Positions 17,327-25,555 of a stretch of 64,000 nucleotides of DNA are shown piece by piece (position 1 is the stretch's first letter; each line of letters opens with the position of its first letter). The stretch is from NCBI RefSeq assembly GCF_002954245.1, contig NZ_PPTG01000029.1, forward strand, positions 186,001-250,000, in the 5' to 3' direction. This DNA comes from Cryobacterium aureum (GTDB lineage Bacteria; Actinomycetota; Actinomycetes; Actinomycetales; Microbacteriaceae). Both the position numbers and the translations under genes were made by a program. The notes under the pieces are model-generated. The model worked only from the letters and a program-made list of their open reading frames with translations, had not been told where the DNA came from and ran no database searches.

Positions 17327-17890
17327 CTAGCTCCAGACGCTCGGGGCCGGGGCGCGCGTGGGCGGCGCTGCCGCTGCGCGCGCCCACTCGAGCAGCCATT
17401 CGGGCACCGTCACGTCAGCGGGGGCTACGCCGATCGCCTCGAGCAGCTCGTCAATCGTGACGATTCCGCCGGTGCGCTTGAGAAAGCGACCACGGATATA
17501 GCCGTGAGCGTAGATCTCGAGCACGCCGTCGGCATCCGGTCGCACGAAACGCTGCTCGACGTAGACGGCCTTCTCGTCGAAACCGAGGATGCGAGACTCC
17601 ACCGTGAACTTCTGTCCGACCGTGAGCGACTTGCGAAAGCTGATGGTCTCGGAGACCACGACCGGGTACCAGCCGCGCTGTTTGAAGATGGCCCAGACGC
17701 CGGTGCGGTGCAGCATGTCGAAGCGGGCTACGTCCATGATCGACAGGTAGACGCCGTTGTTCATGTGCCGCAAAATATCCTGGTCGGTGGGCAGGGTCAC
17801 GAAGTTGGTGCGCGCGACATCGAAGTGACCGAGCCTCGGGCCGAACTTCGACAGCAGGGCGTGGAGGAGGGTTCTGAAGAACATATGCAC
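17327..17890 (-). CDS. Hot-dog fold acyl-CoA thioesterase (4HBT-like)
   Basis: 187 residues. The core is a 4-hydroxybenzoyl-CoA-thioesterase-like hot-dog domain: ILRHMNNGVYLSIMDVARFDML, with the Asn-Asn-Gly after His-Met typical of the active-site helix, then SETISFRKSLTVGQKFTVESRILGFDEKAVYVEQRFVR. It most likely hydrolyses acyl-CoA thioesters; chain length cannot be told. It converges on the SRPBCC gene and stands alone. Two ATG codons lie close together at 17890 and 17884. Confidence 0.8.
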   Translation of the reverse strand: MHMFFRTLLHALLSKFGPRLGHFDVARTNFVTLPTDQDILRHMNNGVYLSIMDVARFDMLHRTGVWAIFKQRGWYPVVVSETISFRKSLTVGQKFTVESRILGFDEKAVYVEQRFVRPDADGVLEIYAHGYIRGRFLKRTGGIVTIDELLEAIGVAPADVTVPEWLLEWARAAAAPPTRAPAPSVWS

Positions 17891-18110
17891 GAGACGATAT
17901 TAACGAAGCGGGCGTGATCGCGAGCAATCCGTTGTGGATGGGCACCAGCATCCGTCGCCTCAACGGGGGTTGCCTGCACGATGTGCCACAGTCAGCCGTG
18001 GTTTCCCGATCGCCGCCGGCAACACCGCCGCAACTTCGGGTGTAACTCATGGGGTTTTGTCATAGCCTCGAGGGTGACATCGGAAGACAACCACCTGGAG
18101 GGACCACCGC

Positions 18111-18668
18111 GTGCACGAGGAAACGCTCAGAAACGTGTTTGCGCCTGGCCAGGCACCCGAGGGCACCCCCCGGGGGGATCCACAACCTGAGAGTCCTCCT
18201 CGCGTGTTCAGAAGCGTTGAAGAAGTGCGCAATGAAATCGGAAAAATCGTTGGGTTCAGCCCTCCATTTCGCGTCACGCAACAAAAGGTAGACGCGTTCG
18301 CCGACCTGACCGGCGACTACGAATGGATCCACGTCGACCCCGTCAGAGCCGCCTTGGGGCCATTCGGAGGTACGATCGTGCACGGTTACCTCACGCTGTC
18401 GCTTATCGCCCGCTTCGCGAGCGAGGTTTTTCGACTCGAGTTCGAGTCGGCAACGCTCAACTACGGATTAGACAAGGTACGTTTTCCCGCGCCGCTGTCG
18501 ACCGGGTCGCTGGTGCGCGCGAAAGTGTCTTTCACGAGCATCACTGATCATCCTGCAGGGTCACTGGTCGCGGTGCGGTACATTCTTGAGGCCGAGAATG
18601 TCTCCAAGCCGGTGTGCATCGCCGATACGTTGTTGCTCGCGTTGTCGGCATCGGATCCAGCGAGGTAG
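18111..18668 (+). CDS. MaoC-like hydratase/dehydratase
   Basis: 185 residues. The first 35 are Pro-rich and poorly structured. The hot-dog MaoC domain follows: VTQQKVDAFADLTGDYEWIHVDPVRA carries the hydratase Asp/His pair (D-x4-H), then FGGTIVHGYLTLSLIARF. These proteins hydrate trans-2-enoyl-CoA or dehydrate 3-hydroxyacyl-CoA. The start is GTG at 18111, eight bases after GGAGGG. It lies upstream of the valine operon and could serve branched-acyl metabolism. Confidence 0.82.
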   Translation: MHEETLRNVFAPGQAPEGTPRGDPQPESPPRVFRSVEEVRNEIGKIVGFSPPFRVTQQKVDAFADLTGDYEWIHVDPVRAALGPFGGTIVHGYLTLSLIARFASEVFRLEFESATLNYGLDKVRFPAPLSTGSLVRAKVSFTSITDHPAGSLVAVRYILEAENVSKPVCIADTLLLALSASDPAR

Positions 18669-18699
18669 GTCCTGATTTGAACCCTGACCGTACGTGTGC

Positions 18700-19263
18700 T
18701 CAGCCGCGTTTGTCCTGGTAGGGCGCGTTCGACGCCTTATGTTCGGGCCTCTGATACAGGTCAGCGGGAGTCGGTTCATACGGATAAGTTGTGGTTTGGC
18801 TCGACTCGAGATAGGTCGTGATGCGCCGACGGATCCGCCAGCCCGCCGGCGTGCGCACATATGCGGTGTCGTAGTAGCCCGACACGGAGCGGGCTTGGCT
18901 GCGACCATACTCATTCGTCCCAGAACCCTCGAACTTGAAGTGGACTCGCCCGACGGCAGTGTCCCCGGCCAGAGTGAAATGCGGAACGTGCAGAAAGTGC
19001 ATGCCGCTGAGCGGCTCATTCTCGCAAAAGTCAGCCAGGTTACTGCGACCCTCCACCAGATTCTGCGCTGCCATTCCCACGAGCTGACGCCCCTGATAGA
19101 TCCCGTCCTCCGTAAACAACTCTGACCACGGTCCAGACTGTCGGCTGTCATAGAGGAAGCCGTATTCCCCTTCGAGATCAAGGAGAGCGAGTCGATCTTC
19201 GGCGGCCTCCAGGCGCTGCTCAATGTCGAGCGTGTCGACGTTTTGCGTGGCGGCTCTGGCCAT
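18700..19263 (-). CDS. SnoaL-like / NTF2-superfamily protein
   Basis: 187 residues. The sequence IEQRLEAAEDRLALLDLEGEYGFLYDSRQSGPWSELFTEDGIY is the typical helix-helix-strand opening of a SnoaL-like polyketide-cyclase/dehydratase fold; RSVSGYYDTAYVRTPAGWRIRRRITTY closes the cone. Members bind small hydrophobic substrates or act as isomerases; the function here is unknown. AGGAG lies seven bases before ATG 19263 and four before ATG 19266, so 19263 is chosen although both are possible. It is divergent from the MarR gene. Confidence 0.75.
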   Translation of the reverse strand: MARAATQNVDTLDIEQRLEAAEDRLALLDLEGEYGFLYDSRQSGPWSELFTEDGIYQGRQLVGMAAQNLVEGRSNLADFCENEPLSGMHFLHVPHFTLAGDTAVGRVHFKFEGSGTNEYGRSQARSVSGYYDTAYVRTPAGWRIRRRITTYLESSQTTTYPYEPTPADLYQRPEHKASNAPYQDKRG

Positions 19264-19431
19264 CATTTTGCTCCTGAAATCCAGCGTGAACAAAATTGTC
19301 TAGGACGCTAGTCGACATAAGCGCTGCCGTCGACACTTGTGTTAATCCACCAGGTAGTGAACGCTGCCGCCGATGCACCAGACGGGGTGATGTATCCGTG
19401 TACCGTGGAAGGAATTAACCGAAGGATGTAC

Positions 19432-19971
19432 ATGGTGGCTAATTCAACACCGCTGACCATAGATCCCATTGCGGAAGCTCGTCGCCAGTGGGCCGAGCAC
19501 GGGTGGGGCGATGCCGCCGACGGCATGGCGGCAGTCACATCCATCATGCGGGTGCAGCAGCTCATGCTGGCGCGGGTCGAGGCCACGCTGAAGTCCTTCC
19601 GACTGTCTTTCGCGCGGTACGAGATGCTCACGCTGCTCAGTTTCACCAAGGACGGAGCTCTCCCGATGACGAGTGCGAGTGTGCGACTGCAGGTCCACCC
19701 AACGAGCGTCACCAACACCGTAGACCGGCTGGAACGTGATGGGCTGGTCAGGCGCGCGGCACATCCAACAGATGGTCGTGCAACCCTGGTCGTTCTAGAA
19801 GATGCCGGACGCGAGCTGGTCGCTCAAGCATCGGCCAGCCTTAACGAAGAGGTGTTCGTCCGGCCCGGCCTCGTGCCAGACGACATGACTCAGCTCATCC
19901 ACATCCTGGCGCGCTTCCGGCGCAACTCCGGCGATTTCGTCGACCCTCCAGTGCAGCCCAATCCGCTCTAG
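19432..19971 (+). CDS. MarR-family regulator of the valine operon
   Basis: 179 residues. The winged-helix centre is ARYEMLTLLSFTKDGALPMTSASVRLQVHPTSVTNTVDRLERDGLVRRAAHPTDGRATLVVLEDAG, with the wing DGRAT typical of MarR. ATG 19432 lies six bases after GAAGG, a better start than the upstream in-frame ATGs. It precedes the etf-mms genes on the same strand, 122 bases before etfB, and the repeated 26-bp boxes in front of both transcription units are its probable sites (inference). Confidence 0.85.
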   Translation: MVANSTPLTIDPIAEARRQWAEHGWGDAADGMAAVTSIMRVQQLMLARVEATLKSFRLSFARYEMLTLLSFTKDGALPMTSASVRLQVHPTSVTNTVDRLERDGLVRRAAHPTDGRATLVVLEDAGRELVAQASASLNEEVFVRPGLVPDDMTQLIHILARFRRNSGDFVDPPVQPNPL

Positions 19972-19995
19972 CGCACAGAAAGATGTAACTAAGTC

Positions 19996-20025
19996 CTAGT
20001 AAATACTTGATCTTCCTAGTATATT
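19996..20025 (+). promoter_or_regulatory. Operator-promoter box, copy 1, in front of etfBA
   Basis: CTAGTA-AA-TACTTG-N6-CTAGTA at 19996-20021. CTAGTA and TACTTG are near inverted half-sites, so two overlapping dyads are formed. A plausible -10 TATATT (20020-20025) sits 17 bases after a weak -35 TAGTAA (19997-20002), so binding here would block RNA polymerase. The same box recurs at 22816. Confidence 0.65.
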
Positions 20026-20093
20026 TCTCTAGAAGGCGCATCCGCTCATCGATGCATCTCGCCATCTGGAACGCAATAGCAGGGAGTGAACTA

Positions 20094-20876
20094 GTGAAGA
20101 TCGTTGTTCTCGTGAAGCAGGTCCCGGATACCTATGGTGAGCGCATTTTGGATCCAGCAACGGGATTGGTCGATCGTTCCGGCAGTGACGCCGTCATCGA
20201 CGAAATTGACGAACGCGCGCTCGAGGTGGCACTGAGCTACAAGGACGCCCACAAGGACGCCGAAGTCGTCGTGTTGTCGATGGGGTCAGCGGCGGTGACG
20301 GTGGGCCTGCGTAAGGGGCTGGCGATGGGAGCCGACTCTGCCGTTCATGTTCTTGACAGCGCCCTGCGGGGCGCAGACGTCGGGTGGACATCTACCGTGC
20401 TCGCTGCGGCGCTGACGGCAACTGGTTTCGATCTGGTCATCGCTGGCAACGAGTCGACGGATGGCGGGGGTGGGGTGGTTCCGGCGATGGTCGCCGAACG
20501 ATTAGGGGTTCCGCCTATCACGTACCTCGAATCGGTACAGATCTCGGATGACGAGGTGGCCGGGGAGCGTGGCACCGGGCAGGGAAAGCTCCGCGTGCAC
20601 GCCGCACTGCCCGCGGTCATCTCGATAACGGAGCGCTTGCCCGAGGCGCGCTTTCCGAAATTTAAGGGAATCATGTCGGCTAAGAAGAAGCCGTTCACGG
20701 TCCTATCGCTCGAAGACCTGGGCATTGACCCGGCCGTCACCTTCGCCGGCGTGGGGCGCTCCGTGGTACTGCAGACAACCAAGCGTCCTGCCCGCGCTTC
20801 GGGTAAGAAAATCGTCGATGAGGGAAACGCCGGCGTTGAGCTCGCGGACTTCCTTGTTGCCGGCCACCTGATCTAA
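20094..20876 (+). CDS. etfB: Electron transfer flavoprotein beta subunit
   Basis: 260 residues from GTG 20094 (GGGAG upstream). MKIVVLVKQVPDTYGER is the usual EtfB N terminus, and DEIDERALEVAL, AGNESTDGGGGVVPAMVAERLG and RFPKFKGIMSAKKKP, the AMP-binding and docking part, all match. With EtfA it collects electrons from acyl-CoA dehydrogenases, here most directly the isobutyryl-CoA dehydrogenase encoded downstream, and passes them to the quinone pool. First gene of the unit. Confidence 0.95.
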   Translation: MKIVVLVKQVPDTYGERILDPATGLVDRSGSDAVIDEIDERALEVALSYKDAHKDAEVVVLSMGSAAVTVGLRKGLAMGADSAVHVLDSALRGADVGWTSTVLAAALTATGFDLVIAGNESTDGGGGVVPAMVAERLGVPPITYLESVQISDDEVAGERGTGQGKLRVHAALPAVISITERLPEARFPKFKGIMSAKKKPFTVLSLEDLGIDPAVTFAGVGRSVVLQTTKRPARASGKKIVDEGNAGVELADFLVAGHLI

Positions 20877-20890
20877 GAAAGGAATCGTCA

Positions 20891-21865
20891 ATGTCGAACA
20901 TTCTTGCGCTCATCGAAGTTTCTCACCACGGCGACCTTGCGGACTCGACTCCCTCGTTGCTCGCTGCCGCCGCCAAGCTCGGCACTCCCGTTGCCGTCGT
21001 GGTCACTGTGCCGGGAGCGGGGAGTGCCCTGGTAGAGAAGCTCGGACAACTCGGTGCCGCTCAGGTGTATCTTGCCCAAAGCGAGCAGGTGGGCACGTTT
21101 CTGGTCACGCCGCAGGTAGACGCGTTGGCTTTGGCCATGTCGACCTTCAATCCTGGCGCCATTCTGACGGTGAATTCGGTTGAAGGGCGTGACGTTGCCG
21201 CTCGCTTGGCGGCGCGAATTGATGCTGGCCTCGTGATCGATGCCGTCGACCTGCGCTCTGAAGGCCCGAGCATCGTCGCGACCCACTCGGTGTTCGGCGG
21301 CGCCTACACGGTTGAGTCCACGGTGCAGGGCGGCCGGGCGATTGTCACCGTTCGCCAGGGAGCGATCGAGGGGCAAGCGGATGCCGCCGTGCCCGTCGTC
21401 ACGACAGTGTCGCTGGAGAGTGACACGGGTCGTTCCGCCGTGATCGATGAGGTCATTGACAATGTCGTCGTGTCGGCCAGACCGCCGCTTCGCGGTGCGA
21501 GCACAGTCGTCTCGGGGGGTCGAGGGCTGGGCTCGCAGGAGAAGTTCGCCCTCGTCGAGCGGTTGGCGGATGCGCTCGGCGCTGCTGTCGGGGCGTCGCG
21601 CGCGGCGGTCGATGCCGGCTTCGTCTCGCAAGCCTCTCAGGTGGGCCAGACCGGCGTTACCGTCTCGCCGCAGCTCTATGTGGCGCTGGGGATATCGGGC
21701 GCGATTCAACACCGTGCGGGAATGCAGACCGCGAAGACGATCGTGGCCATTAACAAGGACGCGGACGCACCTATTTTCGATATCGCAGACTTCGGCATCG
21801 TCGGCGACGTTTTCACGGTTGTCCCGCAGCTCATTGAAGCTATCGAATCCCGCAGCAAGAAGTAG
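20891..21865 (+). CDS. etfA: Electron transfer flavoprotein alpha subunit
   Basis: 324 residues, 14 bases after etfB. The C-terminal FAD domain is clear: VVSGGRGLGSQEKFALVERLADALGAAVGASRAAVDAGF, then QVGQTGVTVSPQLYVALGISGAIQH and AINKDADAPIFDIADFGIVGD. It binds FAD and forms the heterodimer with EtfB. Coupled expression with a cytochrome b-like membrane protein immediately downstream suggests a dedicated electron exit route. Confidence 0.95.
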   Translation: MSNILALIEVSHHGDLADSTPSLLAAAAKLGTPVAVVVTVPGAGSALVEKLGQLGAAQVYLAQSEQVGTFLVTPQVDALALAMSTFNPGAILTVNSVEGRDVAARLAARIDAGLVIDAVDLRSEGPSIVATHSVFGGAYTVESTVQGGRAIVTVRQGAIEGQADAAVPVVTTVSLESDTGRSAVIDEVIDNVVVSARPPLRGASTVVSGGRGLGSQEKFALVERLADALGAAVGASRAAVDAGFVSQASQVGQTGVTVSPQLYVALGISGAIQHRAGMQTAKTIVAINKDADAPIFDIADFGIVGDVFTVVPQLIEAIESRSKK

Positions 21866-21891
21866 GACGCGCAAGATGTGGGGAGTAAGCA

Positions 21892-22797
21892 ATGCGCACG
21901 AGTAAGTGGTTCAAGCTGGTCTGGATCGTTCCTGCAGTCCTGGTGCTGCTGGCGGCGGTGGTTCTGGCCGCCCAGGGGCTGCGCACACTTGACGGGGTTC
22001 GGGCGTTCCTCGACAGGTATCCCGGTGAGTCAGAACTGCGCCCTGGGGCGCCCGTCGGCTTTCCGGCCTGGCTGGCCTGGCAGCACTTTCTGAACTCGTT
22101 CTTTATCTTGTTGATCATCCGCACCGGGTGGCAGGTACGCACGGAGGCGCGGCCCACTGCGCACTGGACGCGCAACAACACCGGTCTGCTCAAAACCAAG
22201 AACCGCCCGTCTAAAATCAGTTTGACTCTCTGGTTTCACCTGAGTCTGGACGCGCTCTGGGTACTCAATGGAATCATCTTCTATATCCTGATTTTCACGA
22301 CCGGTCAGTGGCTGCGCCTGGTTCCGCAGAGTTGGGACGTGTTTCCCAACGCGCTCTCGGCCGGTCTGCAATATGCGTCGCTGAACTGGCCCACCGAAAA
22401 CGGGTGGACCAACTACAACGGTCTGCAGCTGCTCACCTACTTCATTACGGTGTTTATTGCCGCGCCGCTAGCCATCATTACCGGCCTGCGAATGTCGGGG
22501 GCGTGGCCGAAAAACGCCACCAGAATCAACAGGGCCTATCCGGTGGAACTTGCGCGGGCCATCCACTTTCCCGTCATGCTCTACTTCGTGTTCTTCATCA
22601 TCGTGCACGTGATCTTGGTGCTGACCACCGGCTTGTTGCGCAACCTGAATCACATGTATGGCGGAAGCGACAACGAAAGCTGGGTCGGGTTCTGGATCTT
22701 CGCAGCCTCACTCATCGTCATGGCCGCCGCCTGGATCGCGGCCAGGCCCCTCTTTCTCCGCTCGATCGCCGCCCTGACCGGGTCCGTCACCCGATAA
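21892..22797 (+). CDS. Cytochrome b561/b6-like membrane protein, candidate partner of ETF
   Basis: 301 residues, with hydrophobic segments at about 8-29, 64-80, 114-136, 182-203, 223-248 and 262-282. Histidines fall inside or at the ends of helices (WQHFLNSFF, LWFHLSLDAL, ARAIHFPVMLY, FIIVHVILVL), enough for two b-type haems. It starts 26 bases after etfA and ends before the second operator box, so it is the third gene of the etf unit. A role as the membrane step taking electrons from ETF is inferred; an iron-sulfur or FAD partner for quinone reduction is not seen here. Confidence 0.72.
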   Translation: MRTSKWFKLVWIVPAVLVLLAAVVLAAQGLRTLDGVRAFLDRYPGESELRPGAPVGFPAWLAWQHFLNSFFILLIIRTGWQVRTEARPTAHWTRNNTGLLKTKNRPSKISLTLWFHLSLDALWVLNGIIFYILIFTTGQWLRLVPQSWDVFPNALSAGLQYASLNWPTENGWTNYNGLQLLTYFITVFIAAPLAIITGLRMSGAWPKNATRINRAYPVELARAIHFPVMLYFVFFIIVHVILVLTTGLLRNLNHMYGGSDNESWVGFWIFAASLIVMAAAWIAARPLFLRSIAALTGSVTR

Positions 22798-22815
22798 AAA
22801 AATTACTTGCTCTCC

Positions 22816-22845
22816 CTAGTAAATACTTGTACTTCCTAGTACATT
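22816..22845 (+). promoter_or_regulatory. Operator-promoter box, copy 2, in front of mmsA
   Basis: CTAGTA-AA-TACTTG-N6-CTAGTA at 22816-22841, differing from the etf copy at only two bases, both in the N6 spacer. The weak -35 TAGTAA (22817-22822) and -10 TACATT (22840-22845) keep the same 17-base spacing. It starts a second promoter inside the valine gene row. Confidence 0.65.
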
Positions 22846-22892
22846 GATTTTGAGGCAGTCACCATGGCGGTGACGAGAAAGCAGGAAATTCG

Positions 22893-24410
22893 ATGGTTCA
22901 GGAATTGACGCTGGTTCGGGAATTGACCCACTTCGTCGGGGGACAACACATCGAGGGCACCTCTGGCCGTTTCAGCGAGGTCTTCGACCCCAGCACGGGA
23001 GCGGTGCAGGCTCGGGTCCCGCTGGCGTCCAAGGCCGAAGTCGAAGCGGTTATCGCCAATGCCGAAATTGCGCAGGTCGAGTGGGCGTCCTGGAACCCCC
23101 AGCGCCGCGCCCGAGTGCTCCTGCGCTTCCTCGCGCTGGTTGAGCGCGACATGGATTCTCTCGCCCTTCTCCTCTCATCTGAGCACGGAAAAACGTTCGA
23201 GGATGCCAAGGGTGACATTCAACGCGGGGTCGAGGTAGTCGAATTTGCTGCGGGTGCTCCGCATCTGCTGAAGGGCGACTACACGACCGGAGCTGGAACT
23301 GGAATCGACGTGTACTCGATGCGTCAGCCGCTCGGTGTCGTCGCTGGAATTACCCCGTTCAACTTTCCCGCGATGATTCCACTGTGGAAGGCTGGCCCCG
23401 CCCTCGCAGCCGGCAACGCTTTCATTCTCAAGCCGTCGGAGCGTGACCCTTCCGTTCCCCTGGCCCTCGGCGAACTGTTCATCGAGGCCGGAATGCCCGC
23501 CGGTGTGTTCAACGTGGTCAACGGCGACAAGGAAGCCGTCGACACGCTACTGACCGACGATCGGGTCAAGGCAATCGGCTTCGTGGGTTCGACCCCCATC
23601 GCCCAGTACATTTATGAGACGGCCGCCGCCCAAGGCAAACGTGCCCAGTGCTTCGGCGGTGCGAAGAACCATATGATCATCATGCCCGACGCAGACCTTG
23701 ATCAGGTTGCCGATGCCCTCATCGGCGCCGGATATGGTGCAGCGGGAGAACGGTGCATGGCCATTTCTGTCGCGGTGCCCGTCGGAGCGGCCACGGCCGA
23801 TGCCCTGGTGGCGAAACTGGTCGAGCGGGTCAAAAAACTCAACGTCGGACCGTCCTTCGATCCGAAATCGGACTACGGCCCGCTCGTCTCGCAGGCCGCC
23901 GTCGAGAAAGTCTCCGACTACATTCAGATCGGAATCGATGAAGGCGCCGAATTGCTCGTAGACGGCCGCGGCCATGTCGTGGACGGCTACGAGAATGGTT
24001 TCTACCTCGGGCCGACTCTGTTCGATCACGTCACGCCGTCGATGACGATCTATCTGGAAGAAATCTTCGGCCCCGTGCTCATCATCACTCGCGCGGAGGA
24101 CTACGAAGCGGCCCTTCGTCTTCCGTCGGAACACATGTACGGCAACGGCGTGTCGATCTTCACCCGGGACGGCGACACCGCCCGCGACTTCGCCGCACGG
24201 GTGAATACCGGCATGGTCGGAGTGAACGTTCCCATTCCGGTTCCCATCGCCTATCACAGCTTCGGCGGGTGGAAAAAGTCAGGATTCGGTGACCTCAACC
24301 AGTTCGGTACCGATTCGTTCAAGTTCTACACGAAGACCAAAACGGTAACGTCGCGCTGGCCGTCCGGCATTAAAGAAGGCTCCAGCTTCGTCATGCCCCA
24401 GATGCACTGA
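22893..24410 (+). CDS. mmsA: Methylmalonate-semialdehyde dehydrogenase, CoA-acylating
   Basis: 505 residues of the aldehyde dehydrogenase fold. The nucleophile Cys is in GYGAAGERCMAISVAVP. The usual Glu of other aldehyde dehydrogenases is replaced within CFGGAKNHMIIMPDAD, as in the CoA-dependent MMSDH family. It converts methylmalonate semialdehyde with CoA and NAD to propionyl-CoA and CO2, the last step of valine breakdown. First gene of the second valine unit. Confidence 0.93.
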   Translation: MVQELTLVRELTHFVGGQHIEGTSGRFSEVFDPSTGAVQARVPLASKAEVEAVIANAEIAQVEWASWNPQRRARVLLRFLALVERDMDSLALLLSSEHGKTFEDAKGDIQRGVEVVEFAAGAPHLLKGDYTTGAGTGIDVYSMRQPLGVVAGITPFNFPAMIPLWKAGPALAAGNAFILKPSERDPSVPLALGELFIEAGMPAGVFNVVNGDKEAVDTLLTDDRVKAIGFVGSTPIAQYIYETAAAQGKRAQCFGGAKNHMIIMPDADLDQVADALIGAGYGAAGERCMAISVAVPVGAATADALVAKLVERVKKLNVGPSFDPKSDYGPLVSQAAVEKVSDYIQIGIDEGAELLVDGRGHVVDGYENGFYLGPTLFDHVTPSMTIYLEEIFGPVLIITRAEDYEAALRLPSEHMYGNGVSIFTRDGDTARDFAARVNTGMVGVNVPIPVPIAYHSFGGWKKSGFGDLNQFGTDSFKFYTKTKTVTSRWPSGIKEGSSFVMPQMH

Positions 24411-24412
24411 CC

Positions 24413-25555
24413 ATGTACGCACTCACGGAGGAACAAGAGTCACTGGTCGACGCCGTTCGGGATTTTGCCAGCTCCGCGCTGGCGCCGCACGCAATCGAAT
24501 GGGACCAGAATAAGCATTTTCCGGTCGATGTGCTGCGGGAGGCCGGCGAGCTGGGCCTCGGCGGAATTTATGCCAAGGAGGACGTCGGCGGATCCGGCCT
24601 GACCCGCAGTGATGCCGTATTGATTTTCGAGGAACTGGCCAAGGGCGACACGACGATCGCGGCTTACATCTCGATCCACAACATGGTGGTCTGGATGATC
24701 GACACCTTCGGCAACGATGAACAACGCCACCGGTGGGTTCCACCGCTGGCATCAATGGAACAACTCGGCAGCTACTGCCTGACCGAACCCGACGCCGGAT
24801 CAGACGCGGCAGCGCTCACCACATCCGCCGTGCGCGACGGAGACGACTACGTCATCAACGGCGTGAAGCAATTCATCTCCGGCGCCGGTTCCTCCAGCGT
24901 CTATGTCGTCATGGCGCGTACCGGCGGCGCCGGACCACAGGGGATCAGCGCGATTGTCGTACCGGCCGGCACCGCCGGGCTCTCCTATGGCGCGAATGAA
25001 AAGAAAATGGGCTGGAATGCCCAGCCCACCCGCCAGGTGATATTCGACAACGTACGCATTCCGGTCAACAACCGACTCGGCGACGAAGGAACCGGCTTTC
25101 ACATCGCCATGAAGGGCCTCAACGGCGGCAGAATAAACATGGGCGCCTGCTCCCTCGGCGGCGCCCAATGGGCCCTCGACCAGGCCGTGCACTATCTCAA
25201 GGAACGCAAGGCCTTCGGCAAACTCCTCGTCGAACTACAGTCCCTGCTGTTCACCCTCGCCGACATGGAAACCGAGCTGCAGGCCGCGAGAGGGCTGCTT
25301 CGACGCGCGGCCTGGGCTCTCGACACGAATGCTCCCAACGTTGTGTCGCTCTGCGCGATGGCCAAACGATTTGCAACGGATGCCAGCTTCACCGCCGCCA
25401 ACGCCGCGCTCCAACTGCACGGCGGCTACGGCTACCTGGCCGACTACGGCATCGAGAAAGTCGTGCGTGACCTTCGAGTACACCAAATTCTCGAGGGGAC
25501 AAACGAGATCATGCGCCTCATCGTCGGTCGCGCCCTCGTGGACGACGCGGCATGA
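24413..25555 (+). CDS. Isobutyryl-CoA (short/branched-chain) dehydrogenase
   Basis: 380 residues. Acyl-CoA dehydrogenase signatures: YCLTEPDAGSDAAALTTSA (flavin loop), QFISGAGSSSVYVVMAR, and the C-terminal HQILEGTNEIMRLIVGRAL, whose Glu is the catalytic base in short- and branched-chain types. It oxidises isobutyryl-CoA to methacrylyl-CoA, giving electrons to ETF. Two bases after mmsA and overlapping the hydrolase gene by four. The isobutyryl specificity is inferred from the complete valine set around it. Confidence 0.9.
   Translation: MYALTEEQESLVDAVRDFASSALAPHAIEWDQNKHFPVDVLREAGELGLGGIYAKEDVGGSGLTRSDAVLIFEELAKGDTTIAAYISIHNMVVWMIDTFGNDEQRHRWVPPLASMEQLGSYCLTEPDAGSDAAALTTSAVRDGDDYVINGVKQFISGAGSSSVYVVMARTGGAGPQGISAIVVPAGTAGLSYGANEKKMGWNAQPTRQVIFDNVRIPVNNRLGDEGTGFHIAMKGLNGGRINMGACSLGGAQWALDQAVHYLKERKAFGKLLVELQSLLFTLADMETELQAARGLLRRAAWALDTNAPNVVSLCAMAKRFATDASFTAANAALQLHGGYGYLADYGIEKVVRDLRVHQILEGTNEIMRLIVGRALVDDAA

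Noticed and set aside
20000..22845. Direct repeats around CTAGTA considered as mobile-element ends
   Set aside because: They coincide with the -35/-10 positions of two transcription starts of one pathway, so an operator reading is simpler.
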